From Odoribacter sp. UBA944 (GTDB lineage Bacteria; Bacteroidota; Bacteroidia; Bacteroidales; Marinifilaceae), in NCBI GenBank assembly GCA_002293375.1, contig DBDA01000003.1, forward strand, positions 9,956 to 73,955: a DNA stretch of 64,000 nt, read 5' to 3'. The position numbers were made by a program, and so were the translations under genes. The notes beneath the pieces were generated by a model that saw only the letters and a list, made by a program, of their open reading frames with translations, searched no databases and was not told the origin of the DNA. Of this stretch, positions 25,349-33,913 are shown piece after piece. The first letter of the stretch is position 1; every line of letters begins with the position of its first letter.

Positions 25349-26731
25349 CTAATCTCCCGCCTCCGAATTTTGGCTGGGGTAGCGGAAGGTAATGGTGAGG
25401 TAGGTGGATTCCGGGGAACCGGTGTAACGCCAGACAGGCCCTTTATCCAACAGACGGATGGCCTCGTGATTGCAGGAGTGATTGATCCACTCCACCACCC
25501 GGATCCGGGAAGGCCGGCCGTGCCGGTTGACAATGAACGACATTTTAATCTTACCGGAGAGTTTCTGCTCCAATGCGTCGGACGGATAGCGCAAGGAATC
25601 CCGGATATAGCGGTTGTACGCTTCCAGCGGGATAACAGGCACGGAACCCGGTTGGCTGGTATTGTCCACCTCGATCAACCAATCTATCTCTTTCTCTTCT
25701 GGCAATCGTTCGGCAGACAGCTCCCTGACCGCTTCCGTCGGTTGTATGGGCGTTGCTTCCGGTTTCGGTACCACAGGAACCGCCTGTAAAGGCACCTGAG
25801 GCACAACCGCACTATCGGCCCGTTGTACAAGAGGAGGAGGTGCCGGTTCCTTCTTCCCCGTAGTCAGATAGAGTACAAGCACAACGATCCCTGCAAAAAT
25901 TCCTCCCCACAAAGCCAGACAGCCGTACTTTTTTCTGCGGAAATGTCCGGACTGTCTTCTCAATTTTCCCCGGAGCAAAGCAATGCTCTTTACGGGGTCT
26001 TCACCAGGCTCCCGCAATCCCTCTAATGCTTCGTACAAAAAAGGGTCCGACAAAGCGTCGCGTTCCAATCGATTGGCCATCCGTCCTTTCTCACCACTCC
26101 GGAAATAGATCCGGATCATATCCGACAACTTCAGGCCGCCGATCGGCCGGCGTATATCGGTGTCTGTCGACAAGATCCCTTTTTTGCCCAAACACTCTTG
26201 CCAGGCCCGCTTTCCGCTCTGCAGGTAATTCCACACCCTTGGCCCGGAGAATCCGGTACTCTCTTCTATCTCCCGACAAGAACGGTTCTCTCTAAAAAAA
26301 CGGTATACGGTTATCCGCTGTTTTTCGGGCAGTTCTTCTATGCACTTCAGCAGTTCCTTCTCCTGGATAGGCTCTCCCAGCAATCGGTCCAGCGCTTGGC
26401 TGCCCCCGAATTCGGGTAGTTTATCCTCCGGTGTTAAAGGTTGCCGGTACGCTGTTTCCAAAAGTTGCTCTCTACAAAAAAGGCGTACCCGACCGTACAG
26501 CCACGAGCGGAAAGAGACGATCTTTGCCTGTTTTATCTCTCCGGGCAACTGTTCAAGCAGCCGCATGACCATCTCCCGGGCCTGTGCCACATCGGCCACA
26601 TATTTTACCAATACGCCGTATACCAACGGAAGATACCGTTCGTAAAGCTGCAGGCAATAGTCGCTTTTTCCCGTTTTCCGGAAAAGGGTCAGTAGCTCTT
26701 TATCGCTGATATTTCGGTGTATGGTCCGCAA
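25349..26731 (-). CDS. Single ORF fusing an ECF sigma-70 factor to a TonB C-terminal domain
   Basis: This 460-residue protein has an unusual order of parts. Residues about 24-90 form sigma region 2 (QLYERYLPLVYGVLVKYV, then SFRSWLYGRVR). Residues about 128-182 form a region-4-like helix-turn-helix (IEELPEKQRITVYRFF, then SCREIEESTGFSGPRV). Residues 216-239 carry the ERDALSDPFLYEALEGL motif seen in phylum TonB/anti-sigma proteins. A membrane helix lies at about 269-291, a Pro-rich linker at 293-340, and a TonB C-terminal domain at about 366-452 (LSGKIKMSFIVNRHGRP). Sigma would be cytoplasmic and TonB periplasmic. No frameshift or stop separates the halves. The only upstream in-frame start is TTG at 26731, very close to the -7 box; the first ATG is at residue 54, inside region 2. 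Function as a tethered sigma factor is inference. Confidence 0.8.
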   Translation of the reverse strand: MRTIHRNISDKELLTLFRKTGKSDYCLQLYERYLPLVYGVLVKYVADVAQAREMVMRLLEQLPGEIKQAKIVSFRSWLYGRVRLFCREQLLETAYRQPLTPEDKLPEFGGSQALDRLLGEPIQEKELLKCIEELPEKQRITVYRFFRENRSCREIEESTGFSGPRVWNYLQSGKRAWQECLGKKGILSTDTDIRRPIGGLKLSDMIRIYFRSGEKGRMANRLERDALSDPFLYEALEGLREPGEDPVKSIALLRGKLRRQSGHFRRKKYGCLALWGGIFAGIVVLVLYLTTGKKEPAPPPLVQRADSAVVPQVPLQAVPVVPKPEATPIQPTEAVRELSAERLPEEKEIDWLIEVDNTSQPGSVPVIPLEAYNRYIRDSLRYPSDALEQKLSGKIKMSFIVNRHGRPSRIRVVEWINHSCNHEAIRLLDKGPVWRYTGSPESTYLTITFRYPSQNSEAGD

Positions 26732-26748
26732 AATATACTCTTTTTGTG

Positions 26749-26779
26749 CAAATATAGTGAAAGGCGAGAGGTAAAAAAA
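26749..26779 (-). promoter_or_regulatory. Promoter of the sigma-TonB fusion gene
   Basis: On the minus strand TATATTTG (26756-26749) is preceded by a T-run at the expected -33 position after about 19 bases. The -33 element is TTTT rather than TTTG. The start codon lies only 17 bp below the -7 box, so the leader would be very short. Confidence 0.5.
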
Positions 26780-26958
26780 TCTTACTTGATTTTTTTTGTT
26801 AAATATTGTTCTTTTTCTCCATTTTTGGTGTTTTTTTTACTATCTTCGTCCTGCTAAAATGCTGGTTATATGAAATTGAACAGATATCTTACCTTGTTTA
26901 TTCACCGCATTTTATTCCTATTCATTTTTTCACGACTCCGAAAACCAATTACCGCCCT

Positions 26959-28473
26959 ATGAAAGAGGTAATGCCATTCGCCGCCGAAAACATCCTGCTC
27001 ATTGGATCCATACTTCTTTTCGTCAGTTTAGTTATTGGGAAAACCGGCTACCGTTTCGGCGTTCCGGCGCTGTTGCTTTTCTTATTGGTCGGGATGTTGT
27101 TCGGGAGCGACGGAGTGGGCCTGCAATTCAAAAGCCCGGTTGTTGCCCAATCCATCGGGATGGTCGCCTTGAGCATCATCCTCTTTTCCGGCGGAATGGA
27201 CACCAAAATGGCGGAGATACGGCCGGTCATGAAGGAGGGGGTTGTACTGGCGACAGGCGGCGTGCTTGTCACAGCATTGCTGACCGGTCTTTTTGTTTAC
27301 TGGATCTCCGGTGTTACCGGACAACACATAGCCCTGAGCCTGCTCGAAGCACTCCTGCTTGCTTCCGTCATGGCTTCTACCGATTCGGCCTCCGTTTTTT
27401 CGATTCTCCGCTCCAAACGACTCTACCTGAAACACCACCTGCGCCCCATGCTGGAGTTGGAGAGCGGTAGTAACGACCCCATGGCATATCTGTTGACCAT
27501 TCTGTGCATCCAGATGCTACAGTCGGAAGCTATGGGATTCGGGAACCTGATGCTGGAACTGACCATGCAATTGGGGATAGGAGCAACCTGTGGATTCCTG
27601 CTGGGGAAATTGACGGTCTTTACCTTAAACCGGATCAACATCCAGTACGAAGCGCTCTATCCGGTACTGTTGCTTTCGTTGGTCTTTTTTGTGTTTTCGT
27701 TCACCAACTTAGTGCAGGGGAACGGTTATTTAGCTGTTTATATCGCAGGGGTGATCGTGGGAAATCGCCCGTTTATTCACAAAAAAAGCGTCGCTTCGTT
27801 TTTCGACGGATTTGCCTGGCTCTGCCAGATCATTATGTTCCTGACACTCGGGTTGTTGGTGAATCCGCATGAATTGCTGGCTGTCAGCAGCCTGGGGTTA
27901 TTGGTAGGGGTTTTCCTGATCCTGATCGCCCGGCCGGTCAGCGTATTCCTCTGCCTCGCTCCGTTCCGGAAACTCTCCTTTAAAAGCCGGTTATTCGTCT
28001 CCTGGGTGGGACTACGCGGCGCCGTACCGATCATTTTTGCCACCTATCCGCAAATCGCCGGCATTCCGCACGCCAACCTGATCTTCAACGTCGTATTTTT
28101 TATTACCATTCTTTCTCTGCTTGTTCAGGGAATGAGTATCGGTATCATAGCCAAATGGTTGAAATTGGCCGTTCCCGCCCGACGCACCCGGAACACGTTC
28201 GGCATGGAGTTGCCGGATGCCATCAAATCAGCCATATCTGAAATCAGTGTCACAAAAGAGATCCTGCGGAACGGCAACAAATTGATGAACCTCTCGCTAC
28301 CGGACAACACCCTGGTCGTGATGATCAACCGGCAGGAACAGTACTTCATACCAACAGGAAAAACCCTTCTGAAAGAGAGTGATAAACTATTGGTTATTAC
28401 AGACAACGACCGGGAATTGTTGAAGACTTACGAAAGTTTGGGGATCGACGACTATACGCTCCAGAAAAATTAA
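26959..28473 (+). CDS. Potassium/proton antiporter, CPA1 type with RCK C domain
   Basis: This is a 504-residue protein from the ATG at 26959 (MKEVMPFAAENILL); the upstream in-frame start would add a non-conserved AT-rich tail. About twelve membrane helices span residues 10-400, with the antiporter core LASVMASTDSASVFSILRS (about 134-152) and ELESGSNDPMAYLLTI (about 164-179), which hold the conserved aspartates. Residues about 420-504 form a TrkA-C/RCK_C regulatory domain (LSLPDNTLVVMINR, KLLVITDND). This matches the CvrA/NhaP2 group, which expels K+ for pH or turgor control. It is divergent from the sigma-TonB gene and convergent, 13 bp apart, with the KAS III gene. Confidence 0.92.
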   Translation: MKEVMPFAAENILLIGSILLFVSLVIGKTGYRFGVPALLLFLLVGMLFGSDGVGLQFKSPVVAQSIGMVALSIILFSGGMDTKMAEIRPVMKEGVVLATGGVLVTALLTGLFVYWISGVTGQHIALSLLEALLLASVMASTDSASVFSILRSKRLYLKHHLRPMLELESGSNDPMAYLLTILCIQMLQSEAMGFGNLMLELTMQLGIGATCGFLLGKLTVFTLNRINIQYEALYPVLLLSLVFFVFSFTNLVQGNGYLAVYIAGVIVGNRPFIHKKSVASFFDGFAWLCQIIMFLTLGLLVNPHELLAVSSLGLLVGVFLILIARPVSVFLCLAPFRKLSFKSRLFVSWVGLRGAVPIIFATYPQIAGIPHANLIFNVVFFITILSLLVQGMSIGIIAKWLKLAVPARRTRNTFGMELPDAIKSAISEISVTKEILRNGNKLMNLSLPDNTLVVMINRQEQYFIPTGKTLLKESDKLLVITDNDRELLKTYESLGIDDYTLQKN

Positions 28474-28486
28474 ACCGCCTCTTTTC

Positions 28487-29437
28487 TTAATATTGTAATA
28501 ACATGGCGCCACAAGAATACCCACCGCCAAATACAGTCAATCCCACCAAATCTCCCTTTTTCACCTGACCGATATTTTCGGACAGCGCGATGGCGCAACT
28601 GGGACATCCCGTATTTCCCCGGGTCTCGATGTTCATCAGGAAACGCTCTTCCGGAAATCCGGTCTGGCCGGCAATGTGGCGGATGATCCGTTGGTTGGCC
28701 TGATGCGAAGCAATGTAACGCAACTCTTCGAATTCTCTTCCACAAGCCTCTCCCGCTTTTTTCAACGCTTCGACCATGTAGTGGCAGGCATTGATAAAAA
28801 CATCCCGGCCCTCGGGCATGCCGATCCCTCCGTTTCTGGGCCGCAGGTAAACCGCTTCCAGCGATTTTCCGATATGGCCGAGTCCACGGGTGTAAATGCT
28901 CAGTATCTCTGCATCTGATTGGCTGAAACGCTCGTCCGATATAAAAACAGCCACCGCTCCGTCTCCCCACAAATGCCCGCTTTGCGGATCCGTTTCGTTT
29001 GCATAAACCGTGTTATGTTCCGCTGCGACCACAAGCGCCTTGCGGGCTTTTCCCGCAGCAAAGTAACCCTCTGCTACCTCCACAGCGTTGATAAACGAGG
29101 AGCAGGCGGACGACACACTGACACATTTTGCCTTTTCCACACCATATTTGTGCTGTACCGTGTGTGCGATGGTCGCCACCGTATCGTACGGCGAATAGGT
29201 CGCCGCCACGATCAGGTCCAACTCCTGCACCGGCCAGGGCAACTCTTTTATTGCCAACTCTACGGCGCAAAGAGCCATGGTATTTGTATTTTCACCGGTT
29301 CCGGCTTTGCTGCGTGTTTTAATACCGGTACGGGAATAAATCCACTCGTCTTCTAAACCGTTTATTTCTTTAAAATAGGAATTGGGAACTACTCCTTCTG
29401 GAATGTAATGCGAGATACTATTTATAAACAAGGCCAT
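28487..29437 (-). CDS. 3-oxoacyl-ACP synthase III family protein
   Basis: This is a 316-residue protein from the ATG at 29437; a GTG three codons earlier is also possible. The thiolase-fold triad is complete: Cys112 in SSACSSF, His245 in ASHQANQ and Asn275 in RGNTGCPS, matching the E. coli FabH numbering closely. It condenses an acyl-CoA starter with malonyl-ACP. The segment after the Asn carries two extra cysteines (TGCPSCAIAL), where housekeeping FabH usually has small residues. It may therefore be a second KAS III with its own starter specificity. No fatty-acid genes flank it. Confidence 0.92.
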   Translation of the reverse strand: MALFINSISHYIPEGVVPNSYFKEINGLEDEWIYSRTGIKTRSKAGTGENTNTMALCAVELAIKELPWPVQELDLIVAATYSPYDTVATIAHTVQHKYGVEKAKCVSVSSACSSFINAVEVAEGYFAAGKARKALVVAAEHNTVYANETDPQSGHLWGDGAVAVFISDERFSQSDAEILSIYTRGLGHIGKSLEAVYLRPRNGGIGMPEGRDVFINACHYMVEALKKAGEACGREFEELRYIASHQANQRIIRHIAGQTGFPEERFLMNIETRGNTGCPSCAIALSENIGQVKKGDLVGLTVFGGGYSCGAMLLQY

Positions 29438-29514
29438 TTTTAACACACTCTCTTAAAAAATTCACATTTTCGCAACAATTGTGCAATCAATTTGCATGCC
29501 AAAATTAGAAAAAA

Positions 29515-29547
29515 TTTGGTATATGCATCGCTTTTTTCCTACTTTTG
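29515..29547 (+). promoter_or_regulatory. Promoter of the OmpA-family lipoprotein gene
   Basis: TTTG (29515-29518), a 21-base spacer and TACTTTTG (29540-29547) match the phylum consensus. The ATG is 28 bp downstream of the -7 box. Confidence 0.7.
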
Positions 29548-29575
29548 CCAAACAAAACACGCAATCTACCTACGT

Positions 29576-30409
29576 ATGAAATTTGTTACCTTTATCTTTT
29601 GCCTGATACTCTTGTGCACTGCCTGCGTATCCCAGAAAAAGTTCTTAGTAGCTGAAAACGGCCGGATCGCCGCCATCGAACGCGGAGAAGATTTTCGCAG
29701 AAAATTAGAAGGCTGTCAACAATTGAGCGACAAACAGGCAGGCGCTATCGAAAACCTGACAGCCGACACCACGGAGATGGGCGGACAGGTGCGCGCTTAC
29801 CGCAATTTGTTGTATTCCAATAAATCCGAACAGGAAAAACTGAACGCCTTGTTGGAGGATAAAATGGCCGAATTGGAGGAACGGGAAAAGACCATTACCG
29901 AATTGCAGGAAATGATCGACAGCCAGAAGGAGCAGGTAGGCAAACTGCTGAGCAGTGTGCAGGAGGCCCTGATGGGATTCAGCAGCGACGAACTGAGCGT
30001 CACCCGCAAAGACGGGAAGGTCTACGTAGCCATGTCCGATAAATTGCTGTTTGAATCGGGAAGCGCCACCGTAGACAAACGGGGCCGGGAGGCTTTGGCC
30101 AAATTGGCTGAGGTCCTGAACAGACAAACCAACGTGGATGTTTACATTGAAGGACATACCGACTCCATACCGATCAAAACGGCGCGTTTTCAGGATAACT
30201 GGGACCTGAGTGTCATCCGGGCGACCTCCGTCGTCCGAATCCTGACAAAAGATTACCAGGTAAACGTTTTACAGATCCAACCTACCGGGCGGGGTGAATA
30301 CATGCCGGTGGCGGACAATGCGACAGCCGGTGGTCGCAGCATAAATCGCCGTACGGAGATCATCATGGCCCCGAAATTAGACAAACTGATGCAACTGTTG
30401 GAAAACTGA
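29576..30409 (+). CDS. OmpA-family peptidoglycan-binding lipoprotein
   Basis: This is a 277-residue protein from the ATG at 29576, which gives a lipobox (LLCTAC, Cys17) that the longer upstream reading would bury. Residues about 30-140 are charged and heptad-like (EQEKLNALLEDKMAELEEREKTI is part), predicting a coiled coil. Residues about 150-265 form the OmpA C-terminal domain: DKLLFESGSATVD, YIEGHTDSIPI and NRRTEIIMAP. It should anchor the outer membrane to peptidoglycan. It has a good promoter and ends close to the convergent TerC gene. Confidence 0.93.
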   Translation: MKFVTFIFCLILLCTACVSQKKFLVAENGRIAAIERGEDFRRKLEGCQQLSDKQAGAIENLTADTTEMGGQVRAYRNLLYSNKSEQEKLNALLEDKMAELEEREKTITELQEMIDSQKEQVGKLLSSVQEALMGFSSDELSVTRKDGKVYVAMSDKLLFESGSATVDKRGREALAKLAEVLNRQTNVDVYIEGHTDSIPIKTARFQDNWDLSVIRATSVVRILTKDYQVNVLQIQPTGRGEYMPVADNATAGGRSINRRTEIIMAPKLDKLMQLLEN

Positions 30410-30445
30410 TCCGGTACAAACGGAGCCGAAAGGATACGTGTCTAT

Positions 30446-31267
30446 TTAAATCGTAGCCGCTTTGTTGCTTTTCCGGTTTTTCCGGGCTTGTTTGCTCAAC
30501 CGCATATTCAGGGTCTCTACCAACAGGGAGAAGGCGATGGCAAAATAAATGTACCCTTTGGGGATCTCTCCTATCGCTTTTCCAAACAAAACCACGTGCG
30601 ACAAATGGGCGGCTTCCACCAACAGCATCACTCCGATCAGGATTAGAAAAGCCAAGGCCAGCATCTGAATGGTGGGATGGTCGTTCACAAATTTACTGAC
30701 CGGCCCTGAAAACCAGAGCATCATCAGTACGGCCAGCACAATAGCGGCAACCATAATAGCCATAGCGCCCCCATACCCGAAATCCCGGAAACTGACCATC
30801 CCAATCGCCGTCAACACACTGTCGAAAGAGAAGATCATATCCAAGAGTACGATCTGAACGATCACACCCCAGAAACGGCTCCCTGTTCCGCGAGTTCCCT
30901 TTGTATGGCCGTCGCCTTCCAGTTTCCGGTGTACCTCCGTTACGCTTTTGTACAACAGGAAAAGTCCGCCGGAAAAAACAATCACCCCCTGTCCGGACAC
31001 CGCTCCGGAGAAATTGGAAAAAGAGAAAGAGAAGAGAGGGGCTGTCAACTGCATCAATACAGAAACCCCGAACAACAAGGCTATGCGGGCCAGCATCGCC
31101 AACAGCAAGCCGACCATACGGGTCCGTTTCCGGTATTCGGGACGAACCCTGGAAGAGACAACGGAGATAAAGACCAAATTGTCTATTCCCAACACAATTT
31201 CGAGAAAAATCAGGCTGAGGAGAGCGAACCAAGCGCCGGGCTGAAGAAAGGTATGTAGGATCTCCAT
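30446..31267 (-). CDS. TerC family integral membrane protein
   Basis: This 273-residue protein has about seven helices. The two family acidic motifs, EIVLGIDNLVFI (about 23-34) and DMIFSFDSVLTAIG (about 142-155), place Asp residues in the membrane for metal ion transport. TerC/Alx/YkoY proteins export Mn2+ or support metalation of secreted enzymes. It lacks a CBS/CorC extension. No tellurite (ter) operon is present. Its C-terminus is basic (KQARKNRKSNKA). It is transcribed divergently from the WD40 gene. Confidence 0.92.
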   Translation of the reverse strand: MEILHTFLQPGAWFALLSLIFLEIVLGIDNLVFISVVSSRVRPEYRKRTRMVGLLLAMLARIALLFGVSVLMQLTAPLFSFSFSNFSGAVSGQGVIVFSGGLFLLYKSVTEVHRKLEGDGHTKGTRGTGSRFWGVIVQIVLLDMIFSFDSVLTAIGMVSFRDFGYGGAMAIMVAAIVLAVLMMLWFSGPVSKFVNDHPTIQMLALAFLILIGVMLLVEAAHLSHVVLFGKAIGEIPKGYIYFAIAFSLLVETLNMRLSKQARKNRKSNKAATI

Positions 31268-31363
31268 TACAGTATGATTATGGGGTATTATACTGAAATT
31301 TAAGCCACAAAGTTAAGGATCATCGGTATTGTACGCTTCATAAAAACATTTATTCGCAATATT

Positions 31364-31393
31364 TTTGTTCTTTTGTTATAATTTGTACTTTTG
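31364..31393 (+). promoter_or_regulatory. Promoter of the WD40-SPOR gene
   Basis: TTTG (31364-31367), an 18-base spacer and TACTTTTG (31386-31393) lie 38 bp before the ATG. Confidence 0.65.
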
Positions 31394-31431
31394 CAGAAGT
31401 ACTTCCGTTTTTAAGGTGTTAATTTAAGAAC

Positions 31432-33855
31432 ATGCGAATGAGAATATGCTTATTTTTCTGCAGCTTTTTGTCCGTACTGGCTTTCTCCGGTAAAACGGCG
31501 GCACAGGAGGCTCCGGTAAAAGAGATCCGGCATTACCAATACAGTGAAAACCTGTTGCACTCCTCCAACCGGCTCTATCGGTTTATTGCGGGGGGAGAAA
31601 GGGGCAGGTATGTTACCTGGAAAGACCTGTTGGTAGCAAACAGCCGGCCTTCGACGGCCTTGAGTCTGAATCCCTCCGGAAGCAACTTCGCTCTGGCCAC
31701 AGACAAGCACCTGATCGAACTGTGGTCTTTCGAAAAGAAGGAGAGCCGGATCGCCAAGATCAAAGCGCACAAGGAACAGATCCATGTACTGGATTACAGC
31801 TATGATGCAAAGTATCTGTTGAGCGGGAGTGCGGACGGGACTGTGCGGGTCTGGGATTCGAAAACGGGAGGAGCCATATTCACTTTGCAGACCGGAGAAC
31901 CGGTACAGTCGGCCTGTTTTGATCCGGCCGGGCTGTTCATTGCCCACAGCCGAATGGACGATGTCGTGGTGTGGAATCTCTCTTCCCGCGCCATCCTGAA
32001 AGAACTGACCGGCCATACGGCTCCGGTAAAAAAGGTAAAATTCAACGACGACGGACGATACCTGCTGAGTTGCGACGAAGAGAATACCGTCATTTTATGG
32101 AACACGGCCGACTGGAGCATTTATCGAAAGATATTCCTGACGGACGATGTGCAGGACATCGACATCCATCATAATAACAAATACTTGGCTGTTATCGGGA
32201 AAACCGGTAACCTGAGTATCTGGAACCTGAAGAAAAAAGAGATCGTACAGCAACTTCCGCAACGCGAACCGGGCGTAAATGTGCATTTTAGCTATGATTA
32301 TGAAAAAGAGAAAGCGTTGCTGGTCCATACCGGAAAAAAACACGGTTATATTTGGGATGTAGATGGATTGGAACCCAATTTTGGGCGAATGGCGGCTCAG
32401 AATGCCCGCCATAAATTCGATGCCTGGAGCCGAAAACGCCCCGAAGAGAGCCAAGCAGGCTATGCCATGCGGGTGTCGAACGACAGTTTACACGCCAAAC
32501 GGGAACGGTTCCGGCGGGAAGCAGCTACCGAAATCGGCCTGAAATGGCGTCCGCTCCATCCCCCTACACTCAGTGCTTATAATCCGGAAAACATCAGTTA
32601 TACCCTGACCTTCCCGAATATTGAACCTGTGGAGATCAAGGTTTCTCCGGCCAATCGAGAAGTTTTCGAAAGCGATTTCCAAAAAGCCGCATTCTCCCTA
32701 CCTGTGTACCGAATCGACGATCAGGACGAGTTTCATTTGGATTACCTAGAGATTTCAATGCCGCACCGCACCTATTATTTAGACAACATCCATCAGATCT
32801 CCCTGCCGGAGGACAATATACCGGTCAGCGGGGCCATCATTCAGAAGGTGGGAGAAGAGGAAGCCGTCCTGAAACAAAAGTTGGAAGATTATTTTGAGAA
32901 AGAGGTGGAGCGGCAACGGATTTCCGATAACATCAAGGTAAATGTAGAGGCCAAAGCCCGAAAAGGGATCGGAGAAGATGGCTCGGCTGTGGTAGATTAT
33001 ACGATCAATTACTCCTATGAAGTGCTGAACAGCGGCAGTAGGCAGGTGGGCGACTGGGCGCCCGGACGCTACCTGTTGGAAGAGTCAAACGCTGCTCAGG
33101 CCAGTGTTCAGGTCATTCGCCAGACATTTGAGGAAGAGCTCGCCCCTTATCTGAAAGAGGGAAAACGGATTGTTGTCCGGATCACGGGATCGGCCGACGG
33201 CAGCCCCGTCCGGCAAACGATCAGCTACGACGGGCGTTACGGGGATTTCTCGGAAGAACCGTACTACCTGAACGGAAACCTCGACAACATTACCGTTACA
33301 GCCCGGGATGGCATCAAAGCCAACAACCAGTTGGCATATCTGCGTACATTCGGTGTCCGCCATTTCTTAGAGACCTCCGTACCTGCTCTCAAAAAGACCC
33401 GGAACCAATTTGAACACCACGTATTTGTGGCCGAAAGCCGCGGGAACCAGTTCAGGCGGGTATCGATCGAGATCACCATATACGATGCTTTTGCAGGGAT
33501 CCAACTCCCAGAAAACGGTACATTGCCGCCGGCAGGGAACCGTGTTGATACTGTATCCGAAGCACAGCCGGAACCGCTGGTTGACAGAAGCCCTGTTCCC
33601 CAACAGTACCGACAGTCCGGTTTTGTCTATTACGTCGTTGTCGGCAGTTTTACGCGAGAAGATAATGCGTGGAAATTCCGGCAGGAATTGATCCGGGAAG
33701 GATTGATCCACAGTGTCGTACTGAGAAAAGACGGCGTATTCCGGGTGGCAGCCGACCGCTTTAACAACCGGCCGGACGCCGATAAATTCCTGATCTCCCT
33801 GCGCCGGAAATTTGCACAGTTCCAATCCTCCTGGCTGCTAATCATACCCGAATAA
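31432..33855 (+). CDS. Secreted WD40 propeller protein with OmpA-like and SPOR domains
   Basis: This 807-residue protein has an N-terminal signal peptide ending near KTAAQ (about residue 25). Residues about 70-315 form WD40 blades, with clear examples SGSADGTVRVWDS (131-143), DDVVVWNLSS and NTVILWNTADW. Residues about 470-690 contain a degenerate OmpA-like fold: ITGSADGSPV, then ANNQLAYLRTFGVRHFLE, then RRVSIEITIYDA, with the order and spacing of OmpA_C. Residues about 735-807 form a SPOR domain (YVVVGSFTREDNAWKFRQEL). Both C-terminal domains bind peptidoglycan in known families, so this is likely a periplasmic wall-bound scaffold. The partner of the propeller is unknown. It resembles T9SS PorE in combining a propeller with OmpA, but lacks TPRs and has SPOR. 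Confidence 0.87.
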   Translation: MRMRICLFFCSFLSVLAFSGKTAAQEAPVKEIRHYQYSENLLHSSNRLYRFIAGGERGRYVTWKDLLVANSRPSTALSLNPSGSNFALATDKHLIELWSFEKKESRIAKIKAHKEQIHVLDYSYDAKYLLSGSADGTVRVWDSKTGGAIFTLQTGEPVQSACFDPAGLFIAHSRMDDVVVWNLSSRAILKELTGHTAPVKKVKFNDDGRYLLSCDEENTVILWNTADWSIYRKIFLTDDVQDIDIHHNNKYLAVIGKTGNLSIWNLKKKEIVQQLPQREPGVNVHFSYDYEKEKALLVHTGKKHGYIWDVDGLEPNFGRMAAQNARHKFDAWSRKRPEESQAGYAMRVSNDSLHAKRERFRREAATEIGLKWRPLHPPTLSAYNPENISYTLTFPNIEPVEIKVSPANREVFESDFQKAAFSLPVYRIDDQDEFHLDYLEISMPHRTYYLDNIHQISLPEDNIPVSGAIIQKVGEEEAVLKQKLEDYFEKEVERQRISDNIKVNVEAKARKGIGEDGSAVVDYTINYSYEVLNSGSRQVGDWAPGRYLLEESNAAQASVQVIRQTFEEELAPYLKEGKRIVVRITGSADGSPVRQTISYDGRYGDFSEEPYYLNGNLDNITVTARDGIKANNQLAYLRTFGVRHFLETSVPALKKTRNQFEHHVFVAESRGNQFRRVSIEITIYDAFAGIQLPENGTLPPAGNRVDTVSEAQPEPLVDRSPVPQQYRQSGFVYYVVVGSFTREDNAWKFRQELIREGLIHSVVLRKDGVFRVAADRFNNRPDADKFLISLRRKFAQFQSSWLLIIPE

Positions 33856-33878
33856 CCTTTAAACAAGCACAGACAAAT

Positions 33879-33913
33879 AAAAAAGCGGCATACTGTTGGT
33901 ACGCCACTTTTTT
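33879..33913 (-). terminator. Terminator of purL
   Basis: On the minus strand, arms of 15 bases (33913-33899 and 33893-33879) pair with two G-U wobbles and a 5-base loop, and end in a T-run. The hairpin begins at the purL stop codon. On the plus strand the same arms have C-A mismatches, so the signal favours purL. Confidence 0.75.
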
